Source: Anseranas semipalmata (taxonomy: Eukaryota; Chordata; Aves; Anseriformes; Anseranatidae). From it: a DNA stretch of 64,000 nt. The translations under genes and the position numbers were made by a program. The stretch's first letter is position 1. Every line of letters starts with the position of its first letter. Below, piece by piece: positions 26,684 to 38,489 of this stretch. The stretch covers positions 143,777 through 207,776 of the forward strand of contig VXAA01003297.1 in the NCBI GenBank assembly GCA_013399115.1, read 5' to 3'. The notes under the pieces are model-generated. The model saw nothing but the letters and a program-made list of their open reading frames with translations. It had not been told where the DNA came from and did not search any database.

Positions 26684-26898
26684 TGATTGGGTAATAAAAG
26701 GAAGAGGTGGGCTCAAGCAGGTGATTGACAGCAGCTCATCAGAAGTTAGGAATGCCTGGAAGCTGGGGGTGGGGCTTGGGGAGTGATTGACAGCCCCCCT
26801 GGATGCAAGGACCCTATGGGAAGTGGGGAGAGCTGGTTGAGAGGATTTTGATTGGATTAGATGAGAAAAGGGGGCAGGTGTTTGGAGGTGATTGGCAG
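26684..26898 (+). promoter_or_regulatory. Cluster of TGATTG motifs with two perfect PBX-MEIS/PREP decamers
   Basis: TGATTG occurs five times on the same strand, at 26684, 26722, 26784, 26849 and 26889. Two occurrences are the exact decamer TGATTGACAG (26722-26731 and 26784-26793). A third is TGATTGGCAG (26889-26898), one mismatch away. The first and fourth contain ATTGG, the reverse complement of the CCAAT core bound by NF-Y. TGATTGACAG is the established preferred site of PBX1 with PREP1/MEIS1. The surrounding 26560-27010 is G-rich, with long G runs at 26957-26988. The cluster could be a promoter, an enhancer, or the U3 region of a solo LTR. No function is shown by sequence alone. Confidence 0.5.
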
Positions 26899-27031
26899 CA
26901 GTTTGAATCTGCAGGGGGAAGGTTGCCCAACAGTCCCTGCTCTTCCTGAGGTGACAGGGAGGGGGGAGAGGGGTAAGGACAGGGCAGGGCCTGGTGGGCC
27001 CACCCGTGGGTCCTCACCTACATCAACCCAT

Positions 27032-27145
27032 TGGTAATAAACCCCATGCATTAATTACATTGGGGCAAGAGTTACTCTGCCCCATGCTCATCTGGTCCCT
27101 CAGCCTCCCAAAAGCTTTTTCTTTTCTTTCCTTTTCTTCCCTCAG
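27032..27145 (+). other. AATAAA, near-palindrome and a strong 3' splice-site-like tract
   Basis: AATAAA lies near 27036, followed by a near-perfect inverted repeat at 27062-27083 (GGGGCAAGAGT against ACTCTGCCCC, one base bulged). A 28-base pyrimidine-rich tract (27116-27143) then ends in CAG at 27145. The last part is a good match to a vertebrate 3' splice site. The AATAAA plus hairpin could alternatively be the R/U5 part of an LTR. The GC-rich sequence after 27145 might be an exon, but I cannot define its end or its product. Confidence 0.25.
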
Positions 27146-27240
27146 AGCTCCAGTCCCTCCTCCCGCCTGAGGGCTGCCAGGGGCCAGCGGCCTGTGGATG
27201 AAGGGACGTTGGTGACTGGAAAAGTGGTTGTTACTGGAGG

Positions 27241-28083
27241 GCAGGAGCCCCCTTAGGAAGCACAGCCCTTGCCCTGGCCCACGGGCCAGCTGGTGCTGTG
27301 CCTGCAGCAGTTAGCACCGGGCATTTCAGAGAAAAGTAAAAAGGACTTGACATCAAGTGAAATTTCTCCCCGGAGCTATCACTCTGAGGCCGCTTGAAAT
27401 CATCGCCTAAAAACATAATCTAAATTCTGCCTGGTAGACTGTAAGCAAGGAAAGGACCATTTGCTGAAGCTGAAAGAGATTTATAAATTATCGAGTTCTT
27501 GAGTCAGTGATATCCACAGTCCCTGATTTCTTGAAGCCACTTTTCTTGACTTTGTACCAGTTTGAGGATTTGGATGGGATTCTGTTTCCTTGAGCATGGT
27601 TCAGAGCTTGGCCAAATGTCTGTGCTTTTTCCAGCCTGCAGCTCAAAAGTAGAGATACAAAATGTTTTAACTCCCAATTATTGTTGAGTTTGAAGAACAA
27701 GTAGCCAGGTTGCTCAGATTGAATCTTTATCTTTCAACAGAGCACAGGTGTTACAAATAGAAATGGGCAAAAAGTTATTGATAATATTGAAATATCTAAT
27801 GTTGGAAAGAATATTCTTAATAATATATTTTGCCCCACCCCCAAATTACAGATAAGTATTAAGCTGTTTTGTGAACTTCTATTATTCTTTTGCTCTTTTT
27901 GATGTTTTAAGCACTTCCAATATAAAATGTTCTGATTTTTCAGTTTAAAACAGCTCTTAATCTCAAAGCTTACTTTGATTTGAATAAAAAAAGTAAAAAC
28001 ATCTTCAACAAACAATTTTATTTGGGTGGGCAAAACGTAACTTTCCATTAGGCCTAAGATAAAATAGTCTCAACTATTCAGCC
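27241..28083. other. Unique AT-rich non-coding sequence
   Basis: No gene or known repeat recognised. The 104-codon minus-strand frame at 27734-28048 is AT-rich and hydrophobic in composition, as expected of chance frames in T-rich DNA. Confidence 0.6.
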
Positions 28084-28099
28084 AAAAAAAAAAAAAAAA
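28084..28099. repeat. A16 homopolymer
   Basis: Run of 16 A residues. No recognisable retroposon precedes it. Confidence 0.9.
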
Positions 28100-28453
28100 G
28101 TATTTTTTGTTTTGCATTAGAAACTTCAGTCTTGCAAGCATTTCAATACACATATCATTTTCAATATGACTAAAAATCAGGTATATATGCAGCATTGTAG
28201 CACTAATCACAAAGAGTTGGCTCAAGGACAGAGGCACAGAAGGCAGGAATCAGATGTTGATTTCTTGGCTACTAAGACCTAAACACTGTTCAACTTCATT
28301 TATATGACACTATCTATATGACATTAACTGACAAACAAAAGCAAAAAACAGGAAATTAATTCATAGCTATATCCAGGCTTCAAGCCTTTATAGTCTTAAT
28401 GGCTCAGTTTGAATATTATTTAAATAAGAAAATCTACCAAATGTTATGTTTCA

Positions 28454-28473
28454 GTTTTGTTGTTGTTGTTTTT
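28454..28473. repeat. (GTT)n microsatellite
   Basis: A short tract of GTT units inside a T-rich segment. Confidence 0.75.
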
Positions 28474-31400
28474 GCCAGAGGAGGATCTTTTAGGCTAATG
28501 ACTTGGTTTTGTTATGATTCAACTGTACTTTCATATTTTTATCTCTAGCACATCCTACCCCTTCAATGTCTTAGAGTACTAGATAAATAAATACATCTGA
28601 GCATTAAGAGTATATGATCTGTCAATGTAGAAGTCCCGTGTGGTATCACCCCCCAAATACTTGTATTGTAATGTCACGTCACTTCAGTACACTCTTTCTA
28701 CATGTCTGAAATATTCCTGAGCTCCTGAAGGGAGGGGGAAGTGTGTCCTGACATTGTTCATGTTGTTCTTTTTTGCATGCATATAGAACTTCAAGCTGTC
28801 ACTCTTGAACTTTTCACCGTTTCCTAAAAACAAAGAAACAGAAAGGAAGCATGGCACGTCCTGCTTGTTGAGAGTACATCTCATCAAAATCCTAGACGTA
28901 CCAAAATCAAACTGAGTGGGGACCCAGATAGGAAAAATCTGGGACTAAGTTTTCTGTTCAAGCAAGTTATGATTGCAGCAAGATTATCTAATCAACTTGT
29001 AAAAAAAAAAAAAAAAGAACAAAGTCAAAGTATGCTGCCATATAACCAATGTCACAGTGCAACTCTGACAGAGTGAGAGAGTGACAAACATACAAAAGCA
29101 AAAGAGGAATCTCATGATTGAAGTTTCTAATAGCTTCATTGAAACACATGATAAATTCAGTTTCTCTCAGCAGGAGAGACAGATAAAAATGGACTCCATT
29201 TGAAGTGCAAACAACAAAGAGACACTGGGAGTTGTAAAACATACAGCACCCTCCTCATAAAGATCCCACTTTCTCTCAGTTCCAAGTGTTTGCAACTGTC
29301 TCTCCCTGTGAAATCTTAATTAAACCAATATATTTCCCATCTAAGTCATCTGAAGATGTGTGTAGTTTGATAAAAAGGTTAATTAGCTCTATTCTTTAAA
29401 AAATTATAAAGGTACCATTTTTATCTTTTACTTGAAATTCATGCCTGTCCTTGCATTAAAAATATCCCTCAATCTGGACTGTAGTAGCTAGCAGACAGGA
29501 GAAGCATGCTGGTAAGCAGGGCTTGGGGGGAGGGGGCTGTGATGGAAAGCAAACATTTATTATGAATTTTAATATTTTTACCTTTTGTTCTCATAAAGTG
29601 CATTACAGATTGTCTCCCTTCTTGAGGCTGGGTGTTTGTCAGGGCTTGAAATCAAATTGATACATGATGAAGGCGGACCTTTCTCTGGTGACTCAGCTGG
29701 GAATTGCACAGAAACCTACCCAGCCTGATGCTAACTAATAAAAGGAAGGGAGGGGAACAGGAACATCTCATAAAGCTGTGAAATGACAATTCACAAGCAT
29801 CATTTAAATCATTTGGAGGCTGCATTCCCTTTTTATGCTATTACTGCATTGACTAAAATGCACCTCCTATTGAGTATACCAGCTGTGAAAGCTGACAGAT
29901 CCAAGCAGATCAGTCTAGAAACACTGTTGTTACAGTTTAGCAGAGCAATTCGCAGACAAATGGAAGCTCTTGTTTTAATTGTCACCTCTCTGCTCCTGTT
30001 GAGAACCCATCAACAATTCCTTAGACAGGAGGTTTGCTATAGATTGACACGAGGCGTTTCCTTTCCTTCTCCCTAGCTGCAGATGCTGTCCTTTTGGTGT
30101 AATGTAACTTTCACTGGATCTGACATTTGCATTTGGATCCCGTTATAGGTGTGATCAAAATGCTAACTATGGTAACACCATAAAAGTCAACCGAAGCCGT
30201 CGTTTAATAGTAGAAGGTGTTATGCTACGTTTAAACAAGCTTACTAGAAAATAAAACGATCCATTTCTTCTTTCACTTGCTAGTGCTGTGTTCTTGGTAG
30301 ACTTTTAATAGTAAAGCACCTGACTATGGTGTTTTCAATCTATAAATGTCAATGCAGTTCATTACTGTGGAATACATTATTGAGAAGGAACAAGCCACCT
30401 TCCTTCTAGTTTAGTGTCAAACTGTAGTCTCTCCAAAAAGAGAGGGTAGGCATATTCTCTGTATTTTCTGCTTGGGTCTGTCATGGTTGCTGTATTTTTG
30501 GTTAAGGGCAGTTGAATGGGTTATTGCAGAAAGCAATCTCTTCTACCTTCCTCTTTAATTTTCCTGCTGTGGAATCCTAGTGTTGGCTGTCCTACACAGA
30601 TGAGAAATAGAGAATGAACCTATTTCTGTGTGTCTTTCTGCACAATTTTAAGCGAATGTTATCATCTTTGAACTGTTATATTTGCAGAATTGTGTTGGTT
30701 TATGGATTTGGAGAAAACCATAAGCACCACAAGAAAAGTCTGGCATCTCTTAATGACTGTAGATGGAAAATAACTTGTTACCTATGGCGCTTAGGAGGCA
30801 CATGAAGAACTTTATGAAAAATTATTCTGAGGCCAAAGTAAAAGGGAAGCAATCTCTAACAATCCTTGGGCCCCCAAGTTCACCAATGTGAGAGATCAGT
30901 GAACTAACACGTGCAGTTTCTTTCTGAGATTATGGACGTGATATGCCACAGGATGAATGACTGTGGAAAGAACTGGAGACATTTGTGTAAGTGCCTCATG
31001 CTGTTGGATTGTTTTATCAATAGTGGATCAGAGCAAGTCACACGCCATTGTCGAGAGGGCTTCTTCAACATTGAGACATTGAAGAATTTTAATTTTGTGG
31101 ATAACACTGGAAGGTTAGGAGGTTAGGAGGACTTGAGAAGGCTTGTCAATTAAAATTAAGAAGTCTGGGGGGGGATTATTTAAACTAATTGCTCAAGGGA
31201 AAATAGCAAGTAATTATAGCTGCACAAAGAAATCAGAAAGAGTAGGGAAACCAACTTTTTGACATTATTCTCAGAAGAAAACACATAAAAATACCATCAC
31301 ATTTACAGATAAGAACTTAGGAAAAATTACATCACCACTGACTTTAGTTTTACATATCAGTGGAAATGTGTTTGAATATAAAGACAGATGAGCTGAAATG

Positions 31401-31867
31401 CTGAAAATTGAAAAGAAATTAGCATCCAGTTGGCATTTCTGAAAATTACTGGCTTGAAAATAAACAAGAAGAACTAATATTTCCTAGCTATAAAATACAT
31501 ACTAAAATACATTGGGATTTATATTGAGCTTTCATAGCTGTATTTTCCTAGATTAATGAAGGGAATTGCACCAGAGAAGGCAGTAAGACAGAATCTGTGT
31601 ATAAGAATTCTTTGTTATACAAACACTAATATGAGAATAAGGTAATTAATGTGGCTGCTTGGTGCTACGATAGCCCAGACAACTTAAGTTACTAAGCAGC
31701 ATCCCGGGTGTATGTCAGTTAGGAAGCAAGTACTGAAGCAGTTTCAGCCAGTAGGTTTGCTCGTTCTGCAATTTTGACAGATGCCAGCGGTCAAAACAAG
31801 TTGCCTTTGAAGCAGATGTGATTTTGCCAAGAAATCATACTAAAGATACATATAAGAGCACTACAAT
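28474..31867. other. Unique AT-rich non-coding sequence
   Basis: No gene recognised. A 16-base A run is at 29001-29016. TGACTCAGC at 29689-29697 fits the antioxidant-response/MAF half-site pattern TGACnnnGC. 30100-30260 has an exact octamer ATTTGCAT (30125-30132) and the inverted repeat TATGGT-AAC-ACCATA (30169-30183), making it a candidate non-coding element. A short direct repeat of GGTTAGGA occurs around 31115-31130. Confidence 0.5.
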
Positions 31868-32240
31868 AATATGCAGGGTCAGGCAAAAAGCCCATCTGGC
31901 CTAGTGTCCTTTAGCTGATAGTGCCAGGAAGGTCTGTTTACAGAAAGTGGGCAGAAAGAAAAGAAATAGCGAGCCTTCTCTTGACATTCTTTCCAGCAGT
32001 TGTTACCTGCAACAGTCTAGGGACTTGTTGAAACAGAGATTATATATAAAAAATTATATTGAAGAGCCACTTTTTTCCCTGTAAGTTTACCTATTTATGT
32101 TTTTGCCCTTCATTACACTCTTAGGCAATAAATTTCACAGTTTACTTAACGCACAGTATGGAAAAATACTTCCTTCTTTTTGCTCAAAACCTACTATCTG
32201 GTAATTTTGGCAACATAAGTTTGTTACTCTTGGGGAAGGT
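31868..32240 (-). mobile_element. Ancient CR1 LINE 3' fragment
   Basis: The plus strand reads as the reverse complement of an old CR1 3' region. GTCAGGCAAAAAGCCCATCT and GGCCTAGTGTCCT match the widely shared amniote CR1 end (family form 'CCATCTAGCCCAGTATCCTG'). Further on, AATAAATTTCACAG, GCACAGTATGGAAAAATACT, TCAAAACCTACTATCTGGTA and a TTGTTACTCTTGGG segment follow in the expected order. The CR1 is therefore on the minus strand and truncated at about 32240. Divergence is high, with many substitutions and small deletions, so this copy is probably far older than the CR1 at 46545. No intact reading frame remains. Confidence 0.8.
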
Positions 32241-32935
32241 AGGTCATGTTAACTTAATGGACTTCAAGTCAGTAGTCCAGAAGTTTACATTTAAAGGCAC
32301 AATATTGACCACTCAAGCATCTTTACCGCTGAAATGCAAGTAACTTTTTCTATTTCAGAATCAATCACATCAGTTAAGAAACTTTGTAATTTAGGAAACC
32401 CGTAACAGCATACGAAAGCTGTTATCTTTATTTTCAATGTCATCTCTAGACATCGGTTTTAGCTCTTAACCTGCAAGAAGTTCTTGATAATTACTAACAT
32501 CTCTACTGTGAGAAGAAATAGAAATGCCAATCAATTCACAGTAGAAAAGTATCCATACTACAAAGACAATTATCCAGTTCACATCAATTATTCCACCTGC
32601 TGGCAATCCCTACAGAGAATTGAATGTCAGAAGGGCTGTGGAATATGAACTTCCTATTGTCCAGCCTATTGTAGATCATTCTTCTTGCACATTACTGCCA
32701 CGCTTATGGAAGAACATGAGCATGTTCTATCCTTGCCCTTGTGATAACCTGTATCTACTAGATAGATGACTTCTGTATTGTACGTATTGTCATCTGACAT
32801 ATTATATGAGAATCCAAATTCTTCAAACTACATTTTCTAAGGAAAAGAAAGAATGAAGTACAAGCCGAGCACCAGAGTTTTCATTCAAAAATAAATTAAG
32901 GTAACTGTTACTTGTATGTTATTTATGATTTTTTT
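32241..32935. other. Unique AT-rich non-coding sequence
   Basis: Nothing recognisable. It could hold further decayed CR1 sequence beyond the point where similarity fades. Confidence 0.5.
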
Positions 32936-32974
32936 GGGGGGGAGTGGGTGGGGGGTGGGATTTGGGCGTGGGGG
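32936..32974 (+). other. G-quadruplex-forming G-rich tract
   Basis: Six G runs lie within 39 bases (7, 3, 6, 3, 3 and 5 G residues, at 32936, 32946, 32950, 32957, 32964 and 32970) with loops of one to four bases. This fits the standard G-quadruplex pattern of four or more G3 runs with short loops. The tract is preceded by a T run and stands in otherwise AT-rich DNA. It may be a regulatory or structural element, or simply low-complexity sequence. Confidence 0.7.
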
Positions 32975-35226
32975 TTGTTATTTAAGTTAAATACCCTGGC
33001 AAAATTGTCAGAAAGTCAAAGCCAGAGAAACAATCTTCCTTTCCCTCCCCCTTTGTCAGTTATTTACACAGGACACAGAATTGCTCATCAAGTCAATTTA
33101 CATTCTGGGGAACAAATAGATGGATTACAGTATTATGTATAAAACTTATTCTTGCTGTAGTGAACCATGAAATTGCAGTTAATTTTGCTGAAATGGACCA
33201 TTATATTTTTAAGTAGAAGTGAAAGAAAATGAGAAAGAGGAGGCAAACTGTTAGGAACCAAACTTCAAATATAAGATTAAATTATTAGTAGGAACGTAGC
33301 ACTGCTGGGAACAGCATGAGCTCTTAGATGAAGCCACTGACCTGCTGGCTTTCAGACACAACCATGTATCCACCTTGCCATAGTAAATTAGACGAATTAT
33401 TGGTTGTGATGGGCCTGTCACATTGTGCATTCATGTCCCCAAGTGATCTATGTGAGAGCAAATTCCAGCTGATACAAGCTCCATACAGCTCCTCCTGGCT
33501 CTGAGATGCCAACAGCATGCATCTGTTCTGTGCAACAAAATAATTGCATCGTGACACGGCTATAATACAGCTGTGCATAATGATTTTGCTTGATTTTATA
33601 CTGATAGATGAGATAAATTCAAGACTGTTTAATGATTGTAGAAAAATCTGGAGGCTATGAGATTAGACTAAGTAAAACTGGAACTGTACCATGAGAATTT
33701 GCATTTCAATGCCCTTTTTTCCTGCTTCAGCAAAAGATGGCATATGCTTCCACCGTCTCACTGCTTAACTTGAAAGGACTATGTGGTTTAATGTTAGGTT
33801 TAATACAAGCCAGGAAAACCAACTCAGACTTGGTCACTCAGTTCTAGGAGGTGTGTCACTGTCTTAATTAGCTATTGCCTTTCACCCGTTTTGAGAACTG
33901 ACATTATGCACAGTCTTACTCCATCCCGTTTGTGAAGTGAAATGTCTTAAGTTAAAAAGCCCTTGGAAAAGCAGTTTGAAAGCCCCGTACTCCTCAATAA
34001 CTAGATGTAACCACTTGAACTATCAGCTGCCAATCCAATTAATTTGTCCATCAGGTCAGTCTGCTGAGGACATCCCAGGCCAAAATTCTTCAATGTGACA
34101 CTACAGGGAGATTAAGGGCATTATTGCATTTAGTGCTTGAAAAAATTGTCAACAATAGAAAGAAGTAAAGAAAGAGAGAAGGTAATACGCTGTACAGTAC
34201 TGAATTTTCAGGTTTATAAATCTAAGAGAGGAGGAAGCCAGAGGTCTTTCACTGTGTGCAGTCTGTCTCTTGAGGCACTGCGCAACATATGTTAAACACT
34301 CTGTTCAGCATGCCAAAAACAGGAAAAATCTGCCTTAACTTCCCTTTCTGGTGGTTTCTGACGGCATCAGAAGAAGTTGTATGACAAACAGGCAGCAAGG
34401 TAACTAAAACAAAACTGGATGTTGTACCCCCTATGCTGTGCTGTCCCCTAATAGGGTTGCTATCAAAGGCTGCTCACCAACATCATATCCCTTTCAGCTC
34501 CTACCAGAATTTCCTGGTTCAGACAAACTTCGGCCTAAACATCTCAAGCTTAAACTGTAAGAATAGGTACACCAAAACTCTAGGTGAATCAAAAAGAAAA
34601 TGCTTTCCATTCCAAAAAATGTGCTATCCATTACAATAAATAAATAAAAGTAAAATCTATCAGTCAATGGTTTTAGAAAAAGGGGAAAATGAAGCATTTA
34701 GGAATAATGGGTCTATTTGTAGTACTCTCTTGTGTAGTCACAAATAGAGTCATATTGTGGGTGTTTAAATTGGGCAAACATTTCTCTCAGTCTGTTCACT
34801 GTTTGGTACAATTTGGTTTGACCAGAAGATTTCACTCAGAACTGGAACAGCAGGGTGAATTGACGGTTAGTCTTAAAATAGTTTGACAAAACACATATTG
34901 GGGTCCCATAGCCAGGAAAACGAAGAATTGCTTTGGGTCAAGACTGAGGTGTCTGTGCAGAACTAGGAAGAGAGCATCAGTAGGGGAATAACAAGTAATC
35001 AGCTTAATGGACTCTTGTTAGAACTATGTAATAGCACTGGGACTGAAAAGTGCAGAGACCAATACTAGAAGAACAGAGATCAACAGAGTGCTCACAGTAT
35101 TTTTGTAACTTTATGCTTCATCTCAGCTACAGATATCTTGCATAATTTAGAGTCCACTGCTATTCACGCAAACCATATAAGATATATAGGTAACAGAGGA
35201 AATTAATTCTTTTTTACGTGGTGTTC
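32975..35226. other. Unique AT-rich non-coding sequence
   Basis: No gene, RNA gene or known repeat recognised. Confidence 0.6.
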
Positions 35227-35244
35227 AAAAAAAAAAAAAAAAAA
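35227..35244. repeat. A18 homopolymer
   Basis: Run of 18 A residues, the longest homopolymer in the window. No recognisable retroposon body upstream. Confidence 0.9.
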
Positions 35245-37526
35245 GGCCCTCCAATTTCACTACTTTCAGAATAAATTCAGATGATATTCACTGTGAAATA
35301 ACATGGCAATAAGATGGCTGTACCCTAGTGTTAACTAAATCAGTATGGCTCTATGCCACAAAACAAAGAAAAAGTGCACCCTGCTAGCATTATTTTCAGT
35401 TATTTTTGTACAGCCTTTACATATATCAGATATTACTGAGGTCTAGAAAACATCAAGGCTATTTATTCATGAGTAAATAATTCTACATAACATTTAAACT
35501 ATAAAATAAAAGGAGAGGGGATTTGTGAATAATTAATATTGCCAGGAGTTAATTTTGTTCACATAATATAAAATGCTGTAAATTTCATTTGAGTTGAAGT
35601 TGCACTAGGAAGCTTAACTAAAGAAGCCAATGTTTAATATCAGAAAGAATCTACTCAGAATTTTTGGCTTGTTTTTCAAAGACTTAAATGCCAGATATTG
35701 AATGCAAAGTTACAGGACATGACTATTCAAGTTGACATATAGTCCAAACCAACAAAAGTCACTGTGTACAGCATTTAGTCTGTTGCTGCACCTTTCACCC
35801 TGACCCATCATTCTTAAATATTTTCCCAGTTTAGATGCAGTCAGTATAACATAAAGGATGTCATATTGTCTTGTTTCACCAAGAGAAAAACAGAAGTGCT
35901 GCAATTTTTGGACACGGTGGCAACAAATGTATGATATGACAAAGTCATTTCAAACAGACAGAAGATCACATCTGTTTTTATTGGTGGGGATGTACGGTCT
36001 ATTTGCTGCAGCTACTGTGGAGAGAAAGTATATGAAATCCTTTGCTAGGCCTTCCTCTGCAATAACATCTATGTTTTATATGCGTAGCAATCCAGGTGCA
36101 GGATAGCAGGAGGCAACCCCATGTTTATGGCAGCTATAGCGTATGGTCACCAGTTGGCAGGCATGCTGTGTTTAGGCGTTGTGAGGTCGTCAAACACAGC
36201 TTAATGTTTCCATACCATATGTACTGTAATATCTGATCACCATGGGAGTAGAGTCTAGAGTTTCAGCTCAGTTTATTTGTTGGCTGATAACAAATCAAAT
36301 AACACTTGAAATGCTATGCTTTCCTAGTCACCTTGTTTATTTATTTTATTTTTATTTTAACTGAGGCAGAGAAAACCACTATAATCTGCAGCTTTTCCAC
36401 TTTCTACCTCCCAGGCTTGCTTTCTCCTTCTCACCAGACAGGAGCCTTAGCCTTCTCCATCTTCCAGAAAAGTTAATTTTTTTTTCAGGCAAATAGTTTC
36501 ACCTGATCTATTTGTCAAATTTTGGAACACCATGTAACTGCTAATAGAAGAAACTTCAAAAACAAATTTTTTAAAGGTCATTAAATCATCCTTGATATAA
36601 AATAAATCCCTAACAGCTTAGGTACTTTTTCTTTGCATTTCACCAGTTCCATAATGCAATGTTAGCTACAAACAGGCTCACATGGGAGTCACCAGAATCT
36701 TTGAAATGATCATATTTTTTTTCCACACTAAATTATGTTTACAGTTAACTGGGGAAAAATAATAATCATCTCAAAACTAAGAAACAGAAGAATCAAGGTG
36801 CCTCCAGTGTGTGCTCTGCAATACCTTAAAGAATATGTATCACTCACTCATAGCCTCATAACTTTTCCTTTTCAAAGCAAAACAATGCTGAAAGACACAC
36901 CTACGTAAGCCCTTCACAACGCAGCAGAGATTTATTTTTTTCATTATGATTCCTATGACTATGTGCAATACCATATTCAAATTTCCAAAGCAATATCCAA
37001 AGTCCAAAAGAAATCATCCTATTCCTTCCTCTCAGTTCTAGCTCCAGCTATGCGCTTGTGCAGAAATCTATACCCATCTAACCCTAGTGGAGAACCTAAT
37101 AACTTTTTGAGAGAGGAATTTTTTTCAGTGTAGCTCCCTTAATCTCATGACTGAAGCTTTGGGGGAAAGTGGGCAGGGCTCCAGGTTGGGCAAGAGAGGA
37201 GGAGAAGGGAAGGTGTGAGGCTGCCCACTTCAACAACTGCCAACCATTGGATGCATTTAGCTGTATTTCAAAATCACACTCTTTTACACAACTCTGGCAA
37301 TGATAAGAAACTTTAAAGTGCATGTAAATCACACTGCATTTGCATCCACTCTGAGAACACTTTACATTGCCAGAACTATGTGAAAAACTGTAGTGCAAAT
37401 AAAAAGTAGATCAAATATATGCACTGTTGAATTCACTTACCGGTAGCTTCCTTTTGATCATCTGTCTCTACGGAAAATGTACTGGATAAGGCAAATTTAT
37501 TCTATTTACTGGGAAGTCCTAGAAGG
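35245..37526. other. Unique AT-rich non-coding sequence
   Basis: No gene or identified repeat. T-rich low-complexity sequence lies around 36339-36360. Confidence 0.6.
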
Positions 37527-37713
37527 CAGTGAATTTCAACCTTTTTGATCAGTGGAGCCCTAAAGATTGTACAGTTAAGTTGCAGGCTTCTGAACAGAAA
37601 AAGTAGGCATAATAAAGATATTCTTATTTTTCTGAGCTCTCAGATCCCTTAGAAGCATGTCATGGAATTGGTGGATATACCTTGAAAATTTGGATGAAAG
37701 CCTGAGAACCCTT
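37527..37713. mobile_element. hAT-like non-autonomous DNA transposon fragment
   Basis: The block starts CAGTGAATTTCAACCTTTTT, close to the common amniote hAT terminus 'CAGTGGTTCTCAACCTTTTT', and continues with GTGGAGCCCTAAAG as such elements often do. About 185 bp later, GCCTGAGAACCCTT resembles the inverted terminus 'GGTTGAGAACCACTG'. The ends thus form imperfect terminal inverted repeats around a short non-coding interior, as in a MITE. I could not see an 8-bp target-site duplication. Length and ends are consistent, but divergence is high. Confidence 0.4.
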
Positions 37714-38480
37714 TATTACAAATAAGTTAATATAGCTAATAAAAGTTGCATCAGCTTTCTTCAATGTTCTCCAGCGGTTACAATATAGATATGCAACTCC
37801 TAACACAGAAAAAAAAGCTCACTTAACCAGATTGAATATGGTTGCAAAGACATCCTCACTGGCAGTAACATAAATAATGATATATGCTTAGCTAATACTG
37901 CATGACTGTCCCCTTAGGAGCTATGAAAAAAATGTGGCCAGCTCACCCAGCAATCCCAATGAGTAGAAGTTTTAACAGAGGTAATGCTTTTAGTTATACA
38001 ATCTTAGAAATGTATGGTTAAAACATGAAGGAAAACAGTGTAAAAAATTTAACATGATTTTTTTGCTGTTCTTTTTTTTTTTTTTTTAAATGTTNTCAGC
38101 TATACCTGCCTTTTATCAATTTAAAATCCCATAACTTCCATAGGTTCCATAAGTCTTCTTGCTTTTCATAAAAAAGGTCATGTGCAGACAAAGCTCAAAA
38201 CACAGTATTCGCTTTTTTACAGCTAAAGGGACCTGCCTCTTTTCAACTGACCTACTATCAAAGATACCCACCAAGGGTTACCTGAAAATACATTTATATC
38301 ATTCTATATGCCTTTAACCAAATGACAAGACTAAAGGTAGATTTTCACCACCATAGACAGAACAATATAGCAGTCTCCAACTGTTGTGGGGGTCTCTCAT
38401 CAGCATTTCTCCTGGGGCTATGGTTTATACCAACAACCCTCCATTATTGCCTTCTTACCCGAATAGAAGATTGAATGCTT
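37714..38480. other. Non-coding sequence with T16 run and one ambiguous base
   Basis: A T16 run lies at 38072-38087, and the only ambiguous base (N) in the window is at 38095, eight bases after it. The N is most simply a base-calling failure caused by the homopolymer. Nothing else recognised. Confidence 0.8.
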
Positions 38481-38489
38481 TTATGGTTG

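Noticed and set aside
26550..27240. Firm call of an endogenous retrovirus LTR
   Set aside because: No primer-binding site, no gag/pol remnants and no confirmed flanking duplication; kept only as one possible explanation.
28084..28099. Long A runs (also 29001, 35227, 46155) as tails of processed pseudogenes
   Set aside because: No upstream polyadenylation signal at the right distance, no coding-like body, and no flanking direct repeats seen.
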